In this document: positions 44,861 to 56,880 of the stretch, piece by piece
How positions within the stretch are numbered: position 1 is the first letter of the stretch
Layout of the letters: every line of letters begins with the position of its first letter
From: Protea cynaroides
Lineage: Eukaryota > Streptophyta > Magnoliopsida > Proteales > Proteaceae
Assembly: GCA_028583415.1 (NCBI GenBank)
Contig: CM053270.1
Coordinates: 50,112,663-50,176,662, forward strand
Direction of reading: 5' to 3'
DNA length: 64,000 nt
Notes under the pieces: generated by a model
The model's input: the letters and a program-made list of their open reading frames with translations, nothing else
Told to the model about the DNA's origin: nothing
Database searches by the model: none
Position numbers and translations under genes: made by a program

Positions 44861-46240
44861 TTAATCGTCGAAAAGGTTAGGGTACTCCTTTCTCATCCCA
44901 CTCTCCTCCTCCCAAATAATTTCTTCGACATCTTGGCTTTTCCAATGCACTTTCACATAATGGATATCCTTGCTTCGAAGTTGTTGTACCTTTCGGCTTG
45001 AGAGCATCACAGGTACCACTTCAAATGTTAAGTCCTCTATCAAGTCTGGGGGGTCTGCTGTCAAGATGTGCGATGGATCCCTGACATACTTCTTCAATAA
45101 TGATACATGGAACACATCATGAACGCTTAACATAGATGGTGGTAGAGCCAGTTGATATGCCACATTACCACGTCTGGTCAATATCTCGTATGGTCTCACA
45201 TACCTGGGGCATAGCTTCCCCTTCTTACCAAACCATTTTAGACCTCGCACCGGTGATACCTTTAAGAATACCTTATCACCCACTGCAAACTCCAGATCTC
45301 GACGTCGGTTATCCGCATAGTGTCTCTGTCGAACTTGAGTTGTCTTCACTCTTTCCTTGATCTGATCAATTACTCGACAAGTTTCTTCGATAAACTCCGG
45401 TCCTACAATTCTTCTTTCTCCCACCTCATTCCATAACAGAGGTGTACGATATTTCTTCCCATAGAGTGCCTCATATGGAGCCATCTGAATTGTAGCCTGG
45501 TAGCTATTATTATAAGCAAACTTGATGAGCGATAACTTCTCGTCCCAAGCTCCTTTGAAATCTAGGGCACAAGCTCGGGGCATATCTTCTAAAATTTGAA
45601 TAGTTTGTTTTGACTGCCCGTCCGTTTGAGGGTGAAAAGCTGTACTAAACTTCAACTTTGTTCCCATAGCTTTCTGTAATCCTTCCCAGAACTTTAATGT
45701 AAAACGAGGATCTCTGTCAGATACTATACTCTCTGAGACTCCATGAAGTCTGACTATATTATCTACATATAGCTTGGCCAGCTTCTCCATGGTATACTGA
45801 GGTCTGACCGCAATGAATCGAGTAGTCTTGGTAAGTCAATCGACTATAACCCAAACTGCATCCACCGACCTTGGTGTCAAGGGTAGGCCAGTGACGAAAT
45901 CCATTGTGATGCAATCCCACTTCCATGCAGGTTCCGATAGTGGTTGTAGCAAACCTGTGGGTCTCTGCCTTTCTGCTTTAATTTGCTGGCAATTCAGACA
46001 TTGGAATACGAAACGAGCTATATCTGCTTTCATACCCCTCCACCATTATAATCTTCTTAAATCATGGTACATTTTGGTGCTTCCTCAATGTACCGAGTAT
46101 GGAGTGTAATGAGCTTCTGTCATAACTTGATCTATGATATTTGAGTTCTCACTCTCAGGTATACATAATCGTCCACGATACCTGAGTACCCTGTCTGAAT
46201 CCAAGGTGAAGTCAGGATTGCTGTTACCCTTCTCTAGATC
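44861..46240 (-). pseudogene. Element E integrase with chromodomain (catalytic Glu replaced by Lys)
   Basis: HHCC finger near 46110-45980 (CLNCQQIKAERQRPTGLLQP), core Asp in TMDFVTGLPLTP (45895) and SDRDPRFTLKFW (45715). The third catalytic position in PQTDGQSKQTIQ is Lys (AAA at 45608-45610) where the family has Glu. Then AYNNSYQATIQMAPYEALYG, GDKVFLKVSPVRGLKWFGKK, and the chromodomain at the end (VQQLRSKDIHYVKVHW, EEIIWEEE). 45790-44861 is open for 309 codons. Stops at 45836 (TGA) and about 46040 and 46085 break the N-terminal part. Confidence 0.95.
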
Positions 46241-46439
46241 TTCTTGTACAGTCTTGAGATGCGGATCCTGTAGGATTGCTACTTTGACCTCATCTATGAG
46301 ATCCGATGAGATCTTTAGAGCTGCGAACATCAATGGGAACTTATGAATTAAGCCATGTTCCACTGGATCTCTTGCAGTCTTTATTATATACTCTTCATCA
46401 TTCTCTATTGAGCTCGAGGCTGCAGCACACAATGCAGCA

Positions 46440-47600
46440 TTTGTACTTGGTCCTGCCTCAGGTTTCAATGCCCACTTTCTGCTTAAGGCATCAGCCATGA
46501 CATTTGCCTTACTCGGATGGTACTGAATGTCACAATCATAATCTTTTAATAACTCCAGCCATCTCCTCTATCTCATATTCAGGTCCTTCTGAGTGAAAAG
46601 ATATATTAAGCTCTTATGATCTGACTTAATCTGAAACTTCTCACCGTAAAGGTAGTGTCTCCAAGTCTTAATTGCATGTATTACCGTTGCTAACTCCAAA
46701 TCATGTGTAGGATAATTCTTCTCATGCTCTTTCAATTGTCTTGATGCGTAGGCAATCACCTGTTCTCCTTGCATCAATACACATCCAAGACCCAACCCTG
46801 AAGCATCCGTATATAAGGTAAACGGTAAGCTTGGTGCTGGGATGGTCAAGATAGGTATAGAGACTAGTCTTGACTTCAAAGTCTGAAAGCATTTCTCGTA
46901 CTCATCTGACCATATAAATTTCTCTCCCTTCTTGGTTAGTCTGGTAAGTGGAATGGCGATCCTTGAGTAGTCTTCCACAAATCTTCTATAGTAACCAGCC
47001 AATCCAAGGAAACTATGAATCTTCGCAACTGATTTTGGTGCTTCCTATCCTACTATAGCAGCTATCTTACTTGGATCTACCTTGATACCGTCTTCAGATA
47101 CTACGTGGCCCAAGAAAGCCACCTCCTTTAGCCAAAATTCACACTTCTTGAACTTGGCATAAAGCTTCTCCCTTCTCAACCGCTGTAGGGCTGCTCTCAA
47201 ATGTGTTGTCTAAGCCTCCCTATCCTTTGAGTAGACCAATATGTCATCGATGGATACGATGACCGAAGTGTCCAACATGTCATGAAACACTCGGTTCATC
47301 AGTTCCATGAACAACGCTGGGGCATTGGTCAACCCGAACGACGTAACTAGAAACTCATAATGCCCATACCTTGTCCTGAAAGCAGTCTTTGAAATATCTC
47401 CGGCCTTGATCTTCAATTGGTGATACCCTAATCTGAGATCAATCTTCGAGAAAACCTTTGCACCCTGTAACTGATCGAACAGATCATCGATCCTAGGAAA
47501 AGGATATCAATTCTTGATGGTTAACTTGTTCAGCTCTCGGTAGTCAATACATAGTCGTACACTACCGTCCTTCTTCTTGACGAACAATACAGGTGCTCCC
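46440..47600 (-). pseudogene. Element E reverse transcriptase and RNase H (defective)
   Basis: RT: GFIRPSISPWGAPVLFVKKK, LCIDYRELNKLTIKN, then TGA 47507-47509, YGHYEFLVTSFGLTNAPALF, and the catalytic SIDDILVYSKD near 47250 (both Asp present). Thumb and connection follow (FLGLAGYYRRFVEDYSRIA). RNase H: LYTDASGLGLGCVLMQ, YPTHDLELATVIHAIKTW, KSDHKSLIYLF, and MADALSRK. Stops at 47210, about 47047 and 46568 are each one transition from the expected codon (Gln, Trp and Gln). Confidence 0.93.
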
Positions 47601-48310
47601 CATGGTGATATGCTTGGACGTATGAAACCCTTATCTAGCAATTCTTGTAACTGGGTCTTCAACTCCTTTAGTTCGGTAGGGGCCATCCTGTACGGTGCTT
47701 TAGACACTGGTGCCGACCCTGGCATTAGGTCTATCACGAACTTTGTAGCCCTGTCTGGAGGTAGACCTGGGAGATCCTCTGGAAACACATCTAAAAACTC
47801 TCGTACCACATCTAGATCTTCCATCCTTGGCACCTCAGCAGTGATGTCGACCATAGATACTAGGTACCCCACTTCTCCCTTCTCTAAGAATCTCTTAGCT
47901 TTAAGGGCAGATAGGATCAACTTCCACTTCCTGGGTAACTTGGTCCCAGTGAAACTAAACTCTTTTCCTTTCTTGTCTTTAAGCACAAGCTTCTTTTGAC
48001 CACATAATAAGCTGGCTGAATGCTGGCGTAACCAATCCATTCCCAAGATGATGTCAAAGTCTGCCATCTCAAGTTGAACCAGATTAGCTTCTAGATCTCG
48101 GCCGTCAATGCTAACTGTACATGGTCCAAAATATTTGTTCAACGCCACTTCGACTCCTAGTGGGGAGCAAACTATCAAGTTTGGATTTAGATGCTTGACC
48201 GATAATTCCATTCGCTTTCTAAAAGAAATAGAAACGAAGGAGTGCGTGGCCCCAGAGTCAAAGAGTACTCTGGCAGGTATACCAGCTATAATTACAGTTC
48301 CTGAAATTAA
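47600..48310 (-). pseudogene. Element E aspartic protease and linker to RT
   Basis: Retropepsin site VLFDSGATHSFVS at about 48290-48250, normal for chromoviruses (D-S-G). Downstream FDIILGMDWLRQHSA is the conserved second motif. The frame 48211-47507 is open for 234 codons and runs into RT. A frame change lies between the active site and 48211. Confidence 0.88.
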
Positions 48311-48437
48311 TTATCCCTTAGTTCTACATGCTCACACACAATAAAATAGTAAGCTAAATAGGAAGGGATAAAATCATACCAGTAACCACATCAGGTGATG
48401 CGGCTGCCTCTTCAGTGGTGACTGCAAATACTTTTCC

Positions 48438-49480
48438 TTATTGTGGAGGTTGTTTCTTAGGTAGAGTGCAGGTCTTTGCAATATAACCCAGTTGCTGACA
48501 GTTGAAACATTTAATGTTCGGGTTTTGTCCAGCGAACTGTGGCGGTGGTGGTGCAGTAGTGTTTCTTACAGGCACCATGGTAAACTGAGCCCTGTATGGG
48601 TGGAATGGTCTATTATTACCTCCACCTGAAGTCTCAGTAGCCGGTCTCTTCAGTCCCTTGTTCTGAGCAAAGAAACTGTCATTTTGACTTGATTCAATCA
48701 CTCTGGAAACCTGTACAGCCTCATTGTATACCTTTTTCTCCAAACCCAAGATGTGCTCTCTAATGCTTCCACGCAGTCCCATGGTGAACCTACGGATCTT
48801 TGTTTCTTCTTCTTGCATACTTGCCGATGCAAAGAAAAAATAGCTCTTCGTACCTTTGCTGGTAAGCATCCACAGTAGACTGAGACTGCTGTAGGTTGAG
48901 GAATTCTTTCTCCATCTGATCTTTAAAGCTCTTCGAAAAATATTTATCGAAAAAGGCTCCCTTGAACACTACCCAATCAATCTGAGTGTGCTTTGTCTCC
49001 AAATATGCCCGTGTAGAATTCCACCAAGCGTTTGCATCCTCTTTTAGCATGTGCATAGCAAACAATACCTTTTCATCCTCTGTACATGTCAGTAGACGAA
49101 AATTCTTCTCCATCTCGGCAACCCACTGTGCAGGCCACAGTGGTTTCCCTGGCTTCCCTGTGAATGTAGGGGGTTTCAGTTTTAAGAATCTATCCACTGC
49201 TCGACTCAGATCGTGCTGCCCCTATGCATTGTTTCCATACCATGGTGGAGGGTACGGGTAGACCCCGTGATAGGCAGACGAAGATGGAAATTGGTGTGGT
49301 GGTTGTACATTCTGTCCTTGGCCCATCGGCCCAAAGCTACCATCCATTGGCAGTGTAGTATTATTTCCCCTATGTTCAAGTGTGACCTCTATGGGGATAT
49401 ATCCTGGTGGCCTGAACATCTTCAGCATCTCATCCAGAAATGTCTTCTGCTGAGCTTCCATCTGGTAAACTAGATTCGTG
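48438..49480 (-). pseudogene. Element E gag (zinc knuckle His changed to Tyr)
   Basis: Gag core at 49197-48790: DRFLKLKPPTFTGKP, PAQWVAEMEKNFRLL, LKEDANAWWNSTRAYLETKH. A frameshift near 48830 leads to 48869-48438, ending with the knuckle CFNCQQLGYIAKTC: C-X2-C-X4-Tyr-X4-C, where His is expected (TAT at 48483-48485, one C-to-T from CAT). A TAG stop near 49220 separates the N-terminal stretch (49480-49222, Gln/Pro/Gly-rich). Open frame further upstream (to 49674) is antisense to the conserved antisense ORF and is probably not gag. Confidence 0.85.
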
Positions 49481-50183
49481 ACAATTGTCTCGGAGTTTAT
49501 AGTCACATCATCCAGCACAACATTGTGCCCCAGAGCGGCCATTACAGTGAATTGTCTCAGCTCACTCAGTACCTGACTTACTGCGTCTGCACTGGGGAGC
49601 GGGTTTACCTTCCTTACATCATCATCAGGACCATGCATCAGGCTACCTACCTGGTCGGGCCAGTAACCTTCCATATGGTCGGCTCATCACCACTCTTCTA
49701 CAGCGACTACGAGTGAGCATGAGGGGTGAGATTGCTGTGGAGGATACTATGACCTCGAACATCGACTGGGATGCCATCCTGCAGATGCAGATGGATAACC
49801 TGCCGATCAGTGATGAGGACATAGAGGCTCGTCCTCGCCCACTCAGGAGGGTAGCAGCCGCGGCAGCAGCAGCAGCAGCAGACAATGCTGCTCATGCAGC
49901 AGAGGCAGCGGGTGATGACGAGGGTGGCGATGATCATATAGAGGATGTTGCAGCGCCAACACCACAGCCCACATATGCAGCGGGACCATCTCAGCCTCCT
50001 CCCGACATCATGATGGGTATGTTCACGGAGATCAGGGACACTCAGCGTGAGATGAGCCGTGACTTGGGGCACTTGGCTCGCAGCCTCAGAGTCACTCAGG
50101 ATCAGGTGCACTGGCTTAGGGTAGCTTACGAACGGGATTATGATATTGCGGACCCTATTCCTCCTAGGCCCCCAACCCCATAA
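49440..50183 (+). pseudogene. Element E antisense ORF remnant (putative plant transposon protein domain)
   Basis: Runs opposite to gag. Shares with element H: GVYSHIIQHNIVPQSGHY, LSQLTQYLTYCVCTGERVYL, PYIIIRTM, then NLPYGRLITTLLQRL after a frameshift near 49665, and the C-terminal part (49713-50183, 156 codons) with an Ala-run, a Pro-rich hinge and a coiled coil ending PPRPPTP. Its first ~200 codons (relative to element H) are missing: sequence upstream of ~49440 is gag instead. It ends about 330 bases from the 5' LTR. Function unknown. Confidence 0.75.
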
Positions 50184-50495
50184 TAGTCTTCTTATGTTTC
50201 CTTTCTTTAGAGTACAATTTTATAACAGGGTAACTGTCCGGCTTGTGGACCGTACCCTGTAGCACCTTTAACTTATCACTATTTGATGTTTTTAATAGCA
50301 ATTTATGGTCTTGCCTATCTAGAGCATGTGTATTTATTAATTCTATATTTAGTATAGTATGTTATGCTCTTTCTTATATAGTCTCAGGCATCAAACAAGT
50401 GCTTAAGGTGTGTTCTTATTAAGGCTTTTAAATTTTTCTATCTCAGTTCATCGACTCAGTTAAGTGCAATATGGTCTGTTGGACAGAGCCTAAGA

Positions 50496-50507
50496 GCTCT
50501 GAAACCA
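50496..50507 (-). other. Element E primer binding site (tRNA-Met)
   Basis: Minus strand TGGTTTCAGAGC, one mismatch from TGGTATCAGAGC, 3 bases inside the LTR. Confidence 0.85.
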
Positions 50508-50510
50508 AGT

Positions 50511-52832
50511 TGTCACACCTCAATTCCGAACCAACCAGAATGGTGTGAGTGAACCATCACTGAACCAACGGTTCACATCAGGATCTCAATAAGACCGTGT
50601 CCACTCATACAAACCATTGCACATAACCACAATCAGAATATAATAAATACAGCAGAAGTCTTTAAATAAATGAACTGAGTAATCTATTGATAAATTTAAT
50701 AAAATATCCAATTATCTGATGAACAGAACTTAAATAAATATTTTTACATCAACTGTATCCCAACAGAAAAATAACTGAAATAAATAAAGTAAAACCCTAA
50801 AGGTACATACAGAAAGGGCACTCGCATGAAGCGTCATGCTCGTCCTCTCCTGCTTGCACATCCAGATCAGCAACACCTCCATACGACGAAGCGTTCACGT
50901 AGTCGTCCACCGTGTAACCTGCATCAACATCTAAAAATGGTGTATACACAAGGGTGAGCTCACAACTTAGCTCAGTAAGACAATCAGACAATGTATCAAT
51001 ATTATATGCATGAGTAACAATCATTTTATGCTGTGGTCTAGTTTAAGTTTGCAATGTGCTATAGAAAAGATTGGGGGTCACCGCACCTCTATACACGAGT
51101 GTGTAGCATCGCACAATAGATCACACCGCTGTCGACCCACATGCACCTATCATGGAATAGAGATAGAGCTAAGGCATCCACTACCTCCCCTGATGCTCTA
51201 CCCATACCAATACATAAGCCCCTACTGGCTAGGGCTTGCAAACTGGGCTCGCAACTAACCAATCCTACATGTCATCACTGTAGGCTCTATCCCAGTACAG
51301 CTCCCTATAGCATAGAGATAGAGCTAGAGCGTGGTGGCCAGGCCGGAGACCACAGTGCCACGACCTCCCCCTGATGCCCTACCCGCACCAAGCACACTAA
51401 GACAGAACAATACGCAAGTAGACTCTATCCCAACATAACTTTCTACGACATAGAGATAGAGCTAGAGTGTGGTGGTCAGGCCGGAGACCACAGTGCCACG
51501 ACCTCCCCCTGATGCATTACCCACACCAAGCATGCTAAGATAGAACTATGAAAAAGTGTTAGTGTGAGGAATGATCCCAGACCCCAGGCCCTTCCCATTC
51601 CATACACTAATGAAAGCAATTACATGCCTAACAATCACATTCTAGCATATGGAATATGCATGAACAAATATAATAACTGAAAATAACAGATGACATGTGA
51701 AAATGCACAAACATCATATCAAAGATTCAGGGTTATTAGCAACGGTTTACTGTCCATTAATTATTAGGGTTTAGGTCTGATTCCCTTACCTGACGCTCGT
51801 TTGATAGTTTGCTCCACGTCGCAAGGTTCAAACGTGCTATCACAAAGTCCTATACAATATTAGGGTTCAATTAGAATAGTTTCTTAGGGTTTACGTTGGT
51901 CGAAAACCAACGAGGTTACAAAAATACACTCACAGAGCTGACCGGTCATAGTACCGATCGCAGCACTGTGGGGAAACCTGTGATCGGTATGGTCAGCCGG
52001 TCCCCATATGCCACTCCCCGAGATGTACCGATCACGGTACCGGTCGCATGGGGTGCGACCGGTATGGTCGACCGGTATGTCTCTGGAAGACCATACACTT
52101 GGTTTTTCGACTGCCTTCGATCACTCTCTATTAATTCCAGAGTTTCTCCTACACATTCTAAGTCTGAGATTTGAGTTAGAGTTGTTTCCAACACCATTCA
52201 AGTCTAGCTTTGATGGTATTCATCCTAGAACTCGAATCTAGGGTTTAACGATTAAATTAAGGTTTGACGACAAAGTATGGTTTAGGTTATTACCTGCTTT
52301 GCATGGTATTGATCCAAACAACCCAACCATCCTAGAGTCATTATGTGAGAGTGAGGGTTTAAACACTTACCGTCGACTGGTGTAAGGTGTGCGTCGTCGA
52401 ACGGCAACGGCGGCTCTTCTTTCTTCTTCCTAGCTCCTTCTCCTTCTCCAATCTCCTTCTCCTCTCTAGGGTCTGTGAGGATCAATTGAAGGGATTCTAG
52501 GAGGTTTAAAGGGGTTTAAATAGACTAGAAATTAGGTTTAGGAAGCCTCTTAGGATTAGGAAAGTCCTAGGGTTTGGAATTAGGAAAGTGGGACCCGCAG
52601 AGATCAAATTCCAGATCTTGGTAGTCTGCTGCGCAGACCATACCGGTCAACCAGTACCATAGACCGGTACCATCGACCGGTATGAATAAATTTCATACTT
52701 AAATTGGTCTGTTTGGTCCGATTTCGTACCTGATTGTCATCCGCTCGTCCCGTCTGGCCCGGTGATGATCGAAAGACCTGTTACAACATGAAATCAAAGT
52801 TTAGATCGGGTTTATGGAGTGCGGGTCTTACA
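50511..52832 (-). repeat. Element E 5' LTR
   Basis: 2322 bp copy of 42448-44757, with the same internal tandem units (about 51280-51550) and GGTCGACC clusters. Differences by eye are a few percent, mostly transitions. Confidence 0.95.
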
Positions 52833-53290
52833 AAACATGTAGGTGTTCCAACCACTCCAAATCCTGAGTACAAGTGATAATGAAGACGACGGGACAAGCG
52901 GTGGACTATGAATATGATGGAGACATGCTGGAATAGAAAACCGTTGAAGATTATGAGTTTATTATTAGACAATAGCTTATAGTATTTTTAAACATTATTA
53001 GTGTGTAGTACCCAATATTGTAGGGCTAACTAGACATGCCTTTCTTTGATTGTTTTTAGACCAAGAATAATAATTTAACAATGTCACTTACTTATTTACT
53101 TAATTTAATATCAATAGTGCCCTTATTACGTTTCTACTATACTAAATTACTCTGATATGGTGTCATGCTATGGAGAGTGATTTGATTTGGTACCTACTTA
53201 GCATGTATCATGGGTTAGACCGCGATCAGAATGATCGGGTAGTCCAATGGCCTGCCGAAATTTTACATACTGTAAATTCAAGGTGTGACA
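52833..53290 (+). mobile_element. Solo LTR D, right part
   Basis: Continues D after element E and ends AAGGTGTGACA at 53290, the same terminal word as the other chromovirus LTRs. GACGT follows as the duplication. No PBS follows, hence a solo LTR of about 2.55 kb. Confidence 0.65.
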
Positions 53291-53295
53291 GACGT

Positions 53296-54290
53296 GGGCG
53301 AGTGGGTGCACGAGAGAAGCGAGAGAATCCAGCAGTTGTAGTGTTATATTGACATCCGATTAACAGCTATTTAAGTATGTGAGTTAATTGGGTTTTGTCC
53401 TCTTTGTTCTCCGAATCTTTATTCTTCAAAATTGAACAAAAATCCATTCAGAATCTGCCCTAACTTCAAACGATTTTTTTAAATGGGAAGCTCGAAGCTC
53501 TATTATTGAACAAAACCCCATTTTAGGGCAAAAGGCTTATTGACTTCTGGCAGTTGTAAAATCAACCTCGATCTGTTCGAGACGATACTAACAATTGTTT
53601 CTTTGCTTCCTTGCTTCCTTCCATTCTTGGTTCAAAGAGAGGGCTGGGAGCTTGTCACACCTAAGAAAGAAGCGGAGTCATGGAGAGAAGGTGCTTGATG
53701 TATTGACAGTTGTAGCGCGAGCTATTCTGATTTAAAGAGACACATCGAGAGGGAGAGTGAAAGAATAGAGAGATTATGTGAATGATAGAAGGAGAAATTG
53801 AAGTTGAAAGTTGAGTCCCGACTCCGGATGTTCATGGGTAAAGTTAAAAAAGAAAAATTCTACAAAACAACAAACGGAACTACAAGCTACTTTTGGTAAT
53901 GTTTTTGTTCCATCCACCTTAATGTCTTTTTTTGCGTTTCTATGTTGGAACAGTGTTCTTTGGTTATTCTTGAGCCTAAAAGTTTGTTTGATAGATATGT
54001 TCTAAACTAGTCTGAGAGCAAAAAAGAATAGATTGTTGTTTGGTAATTTTTGTTCCAAATTTTTTTTTTAATTAATTCAAAATTATAGAATTGCCACCAA
54101 TCCAATATCTTGCCTCAATATTTATATTAACGCCATCAAGTTATACATATATGGAAAATTAAAATAAGAAAGCCATCATCTAATATTCAACGTACTTGGT
54201 AACTATGCCATTATCTAATATTCAACGTACTTGGTAACTCTATCCAAAGAAATAACTTCAAATCTTTTACAATTATCCGACTAAAAGTAG
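53296..54290. other. No gene recognised
   Basis: AT-rich, no convincing reading frame. TTTGGTAATGTTTTTGTTCC and TTTGGTAATTTTTGTTCC recur (53892, 54039), possibly the end of an old DNA element. Confidence 0.4.
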
Positions 54291-54539
54291 TAAAATATTT
54301 ATGCCATTCGTGAAGCGTAAATGAACCAGAAGGTCAACACAAGTACACAAATAAACAACAATAGAAAACATCCAGCCATTAAGTATATTAAAATATGATC
54401 CCCCATAACTATGCCAGGTCCCTCACCTACATCTTCAGTAATAGATGTGGATGGATATACTTGTGTTACATATTGTTTGAATATGGGCCTCATCCTCATC
54501 AATCCAAATAAATGAATAGGTGTGACTATTGCAAATTTG

Positions 54540-55060
54540 TTATGTAGAATTGAAATGGTAAAGTATATTCAAAATTGAACAGGCATAACTATTTACCTTG
54601 AAATATGGATAATACTTCGTATTGTTAAGAATCTTAAACGGGACAACAAGAAAAGATTTTGGGTTTATGTAATCTTTAGCTAACCTACGCATTGCTATCG
54701 AAACAACCTTGAATATTCGACTAATTGTCTCTCTAAAATGTTGAAATCTCTCTTGCAAATCCCTATTAGATGAACTTCTATCAACAACATACATGAAGAT
54801 AACAATTTGTTTTTCAAAGGAAATATAATAAATGTGTTGCAACCAACCCCGTCCTCTCATTAGGTTGAACAAGTTGATGAAAACATGTCTTTCCATCCTA
54901 AACATGTCAAAAATACGTTCATAATGTCCAACAAGTATCTCAATGACCCACTATGCACCACTTTCTTTACATGGTTCCCTACTAAACTTTAATGAATGCA
55001 ACAATTGTACATATGCTAGAATCAATGACGTACCCATCATCTTCTTCATTCGAGGAATCG
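54540..55060 (-). pseudogene. PIF/Harbinger transposase, N-terminal part only
   Basis: The minus frame 54905-54540 (121 codons) contains MFRMERHVFINLFNLMRGRG, RDLQERFQHFRETISRIFK and PFKILNNTKYYPYFK, the N-terminal helix-turn-helix region of plant HARBI1-like transposases. The preceding ~150 bases (to 55060) extend the homology in pieces. The catalytic DDE domain that should follow (GAIDGTH onward) is absent. A following frame 54502-54299 ends in a hydrophobic segment and is not transposase. The element is an internally deleted relic. Confidence 0.8.
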
Positions 55061-55390
55061 TATCCAAAATTTGATCTGTTCCAAAATTACCAATATACGA
55101 TGTCTTAATAATATATCAATATTTCAGAGAAGGAAAAAGCAAAAATCAAATATCAACATTCCACAATGAAATATTAAGAAGTCTCATAATGCATCATCAA
55201 TAAAACTAATTAATATAAATTCATCGTCCAATAAAAATTTAAAAAAAATGGAACCAAGTTGTTTTAGGTAAAAGGGTCTCAACATCTAATAAAAATAAAA
55301 CATTCAAATCCAAATTATAACTGGTCTCTCATTCATGCATCTCTAGAAACCATCTTCGGCCTGGTAGAAATGAATGACTTTTCTCCCATT

Positions 55391-56227
55391 TCAATCTTCC
55401 CACATATGCTTGACTGCCTTAAAATACAACTCCTTCGGCATATCTTCCATGGAGTCCAAAACATTCTGGCACACAGGTATGCTAAGATGAAGAACAGACA
55501 AAGGGTAGTGTGGTGTAGAGACTATCATGGAGGCCGTACTAGACATCTTCTCCAACCTCGTAGCACAATGCACCAATCTTCGAAATTGCACCATTATCTT
55601 CATTGGTATGACTACACTTCTTACATGCTAAAAGTGTTCTATCCAGGTTTCGAGTGATAGTGGGACGCTCATCATCAACTCCAACCTCTCTTATGTCTTC
55701 TATTCCTGTCTCTGGTTGGTAAAATAGGTACTACTGGATCAAAATCCATATCAATGTCATCTAAAACCTCTGTCTCTAGAATTAAGATGATTGATTGACT
55801 CCCAGATCACCATGTACATATGAATTCTAAAGATGATGCATAATTCCCTCCAATTAGAATTTGCCTGAAATAATTGAAGTTTCATAAGCTACTCATTTCC
55901 ATCAATTGATTAATAACATCAATTATCATCAATTAAAAGTTACTGTAGATTTCTACCAAAAAAATAATAAAATTTACTGTAGATATTTACCAAGATAGCA
56001 CCTTCCCATAGATTCTCATCACTCACAGATCCTGTCCTAGTCTCAACCCCTGTTTTGATATCAGCCCATCTAGGTTTATTGAAGGTAGCATTTGTCTTGT
56101 TCCCTTTCTTGACATTGTCTATCATTAAAATAATAAAAGTATCTAACTCAACCGTTGACCATCTGGCAATGTCAATATTCGTATTTGTATTGATGGCCAT
56201 TAGGTCTGATTGAATAAAAAAATTCAT
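55391..56227 (-). pseudogene. Myb/SANT-like protein of PIF/Harbinger element
   Basis: The partner ORF that helps PIF/Harbinger transposase bind DNA. 56227-55940 holds the Myb/SANT-like domain (RWSTVELDTFIILMIDNVKK, NKTNATFNKPRWADIK, RTGS). 55603-55391 holds the C-terminal motif (VLDSMEDMPKELYFKAVKHM). The middle is degraded. Same strand and upstream of the transposase fragment, as usual for these elements. Terminal inverted repeats were not found. Confidence 0.75.
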
Positions 56228-56230
56228 TAT

Positions 56231-56880
56231 ATAAGCATATTTAAGAAAGGATATAAAGTTTCAAGTGTAACACATAAAAAATTGGCCAAGTAATTCATCA
56301 ACCATGTTTTAATAAGAGACAAGTTCATCGACCATCAATTATTAATAAAAAAAAATGCAATTATTAGGTAAAATCTTACCCCCATCGATTACCAAAAATA
56401 GATCAACTTTAAGTAGAGAAAATTATCAACATATTGTGTACAGTTGACCTTCAATCAAAGAGACCAAGTATGCATAAATTAGTAGGGCTCTTTAAAGACA
56501 TTGAGCCTGTCAAGCATCAATGTTGGAAAAAAAATAAATAAAGAAAGAAAGCAGTTAGATGGGTTTCTTTCCTCTTCATGTTTTCCTCTGATTTATAACT
56601 AGAGTCTCCCTATGCTTGCTTGGGAAATATATAGTTACCTAAGATTACGCTATGAACTTAGGTTTCCCCATTTATTAATTTATTTATTTATATATTTATT
56701 TTATCTTTTTATTTTTAAATTTTTAATTTTTTTGCTTTTTTTCATGTTTTTCCTGTGACTATCTCCCATAGTCTCACTACCACAACCCGTTTCTGGTATC
56801 TAAGAAGTGTGACTGGATTGCTTGTGAGCAACCTAGTCCAACCCCAGAACCAGTCTAGCTATGTATAGCATTCACCAAAC
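56231..56880. other. No gene recognised
   Basis: AT-rich; the last ~130 bases may be the degraded leader of LTR G (minus-strand TTTGGTGAATGC follows the LTR end where a PBS should be). Confidence 0.4.

Larger units (their letters stand above)
42448..52832 (-). mobile_element. Element E: chromodomain Ty3/gypsy (Tekay/Del-like) LTR retrotransposon
   Basis: Complete, defective, minus strand, 10.4 kb: 5' LTR 50511-52832, tRNA-Met PBS, antisense ORF remnant, gag, protease, RT, RNase H, integrase with C-terminal chromodomain, duplicated PPT, 3' LTR 42448-44757. LTRs start TGTAAGACCCGC and end GAGGTGTGACA. Flanks AAATG (42443-42447) and AAACA (52833-52837) differ by two transitions. Long LTRs, gene order and chromodomain suit the Tekay/Del group. 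It lies inside solo LTR D. Confidence 0.95.

Noticed and set aside
49222..49674. Minus frame upstream of gag in element E as true gag N terminus
   Set aside because: Its upper part is antisense to a block conserved with element H on the other strand; only the part below about 49480 resembles gag.
54299..54502. Possible membrane protein gene (hydrophobic C-terminal segment)
   Set aside because: Isolated 67-codon frame in a degraded DNA transposon, no start context or homology I recognise.
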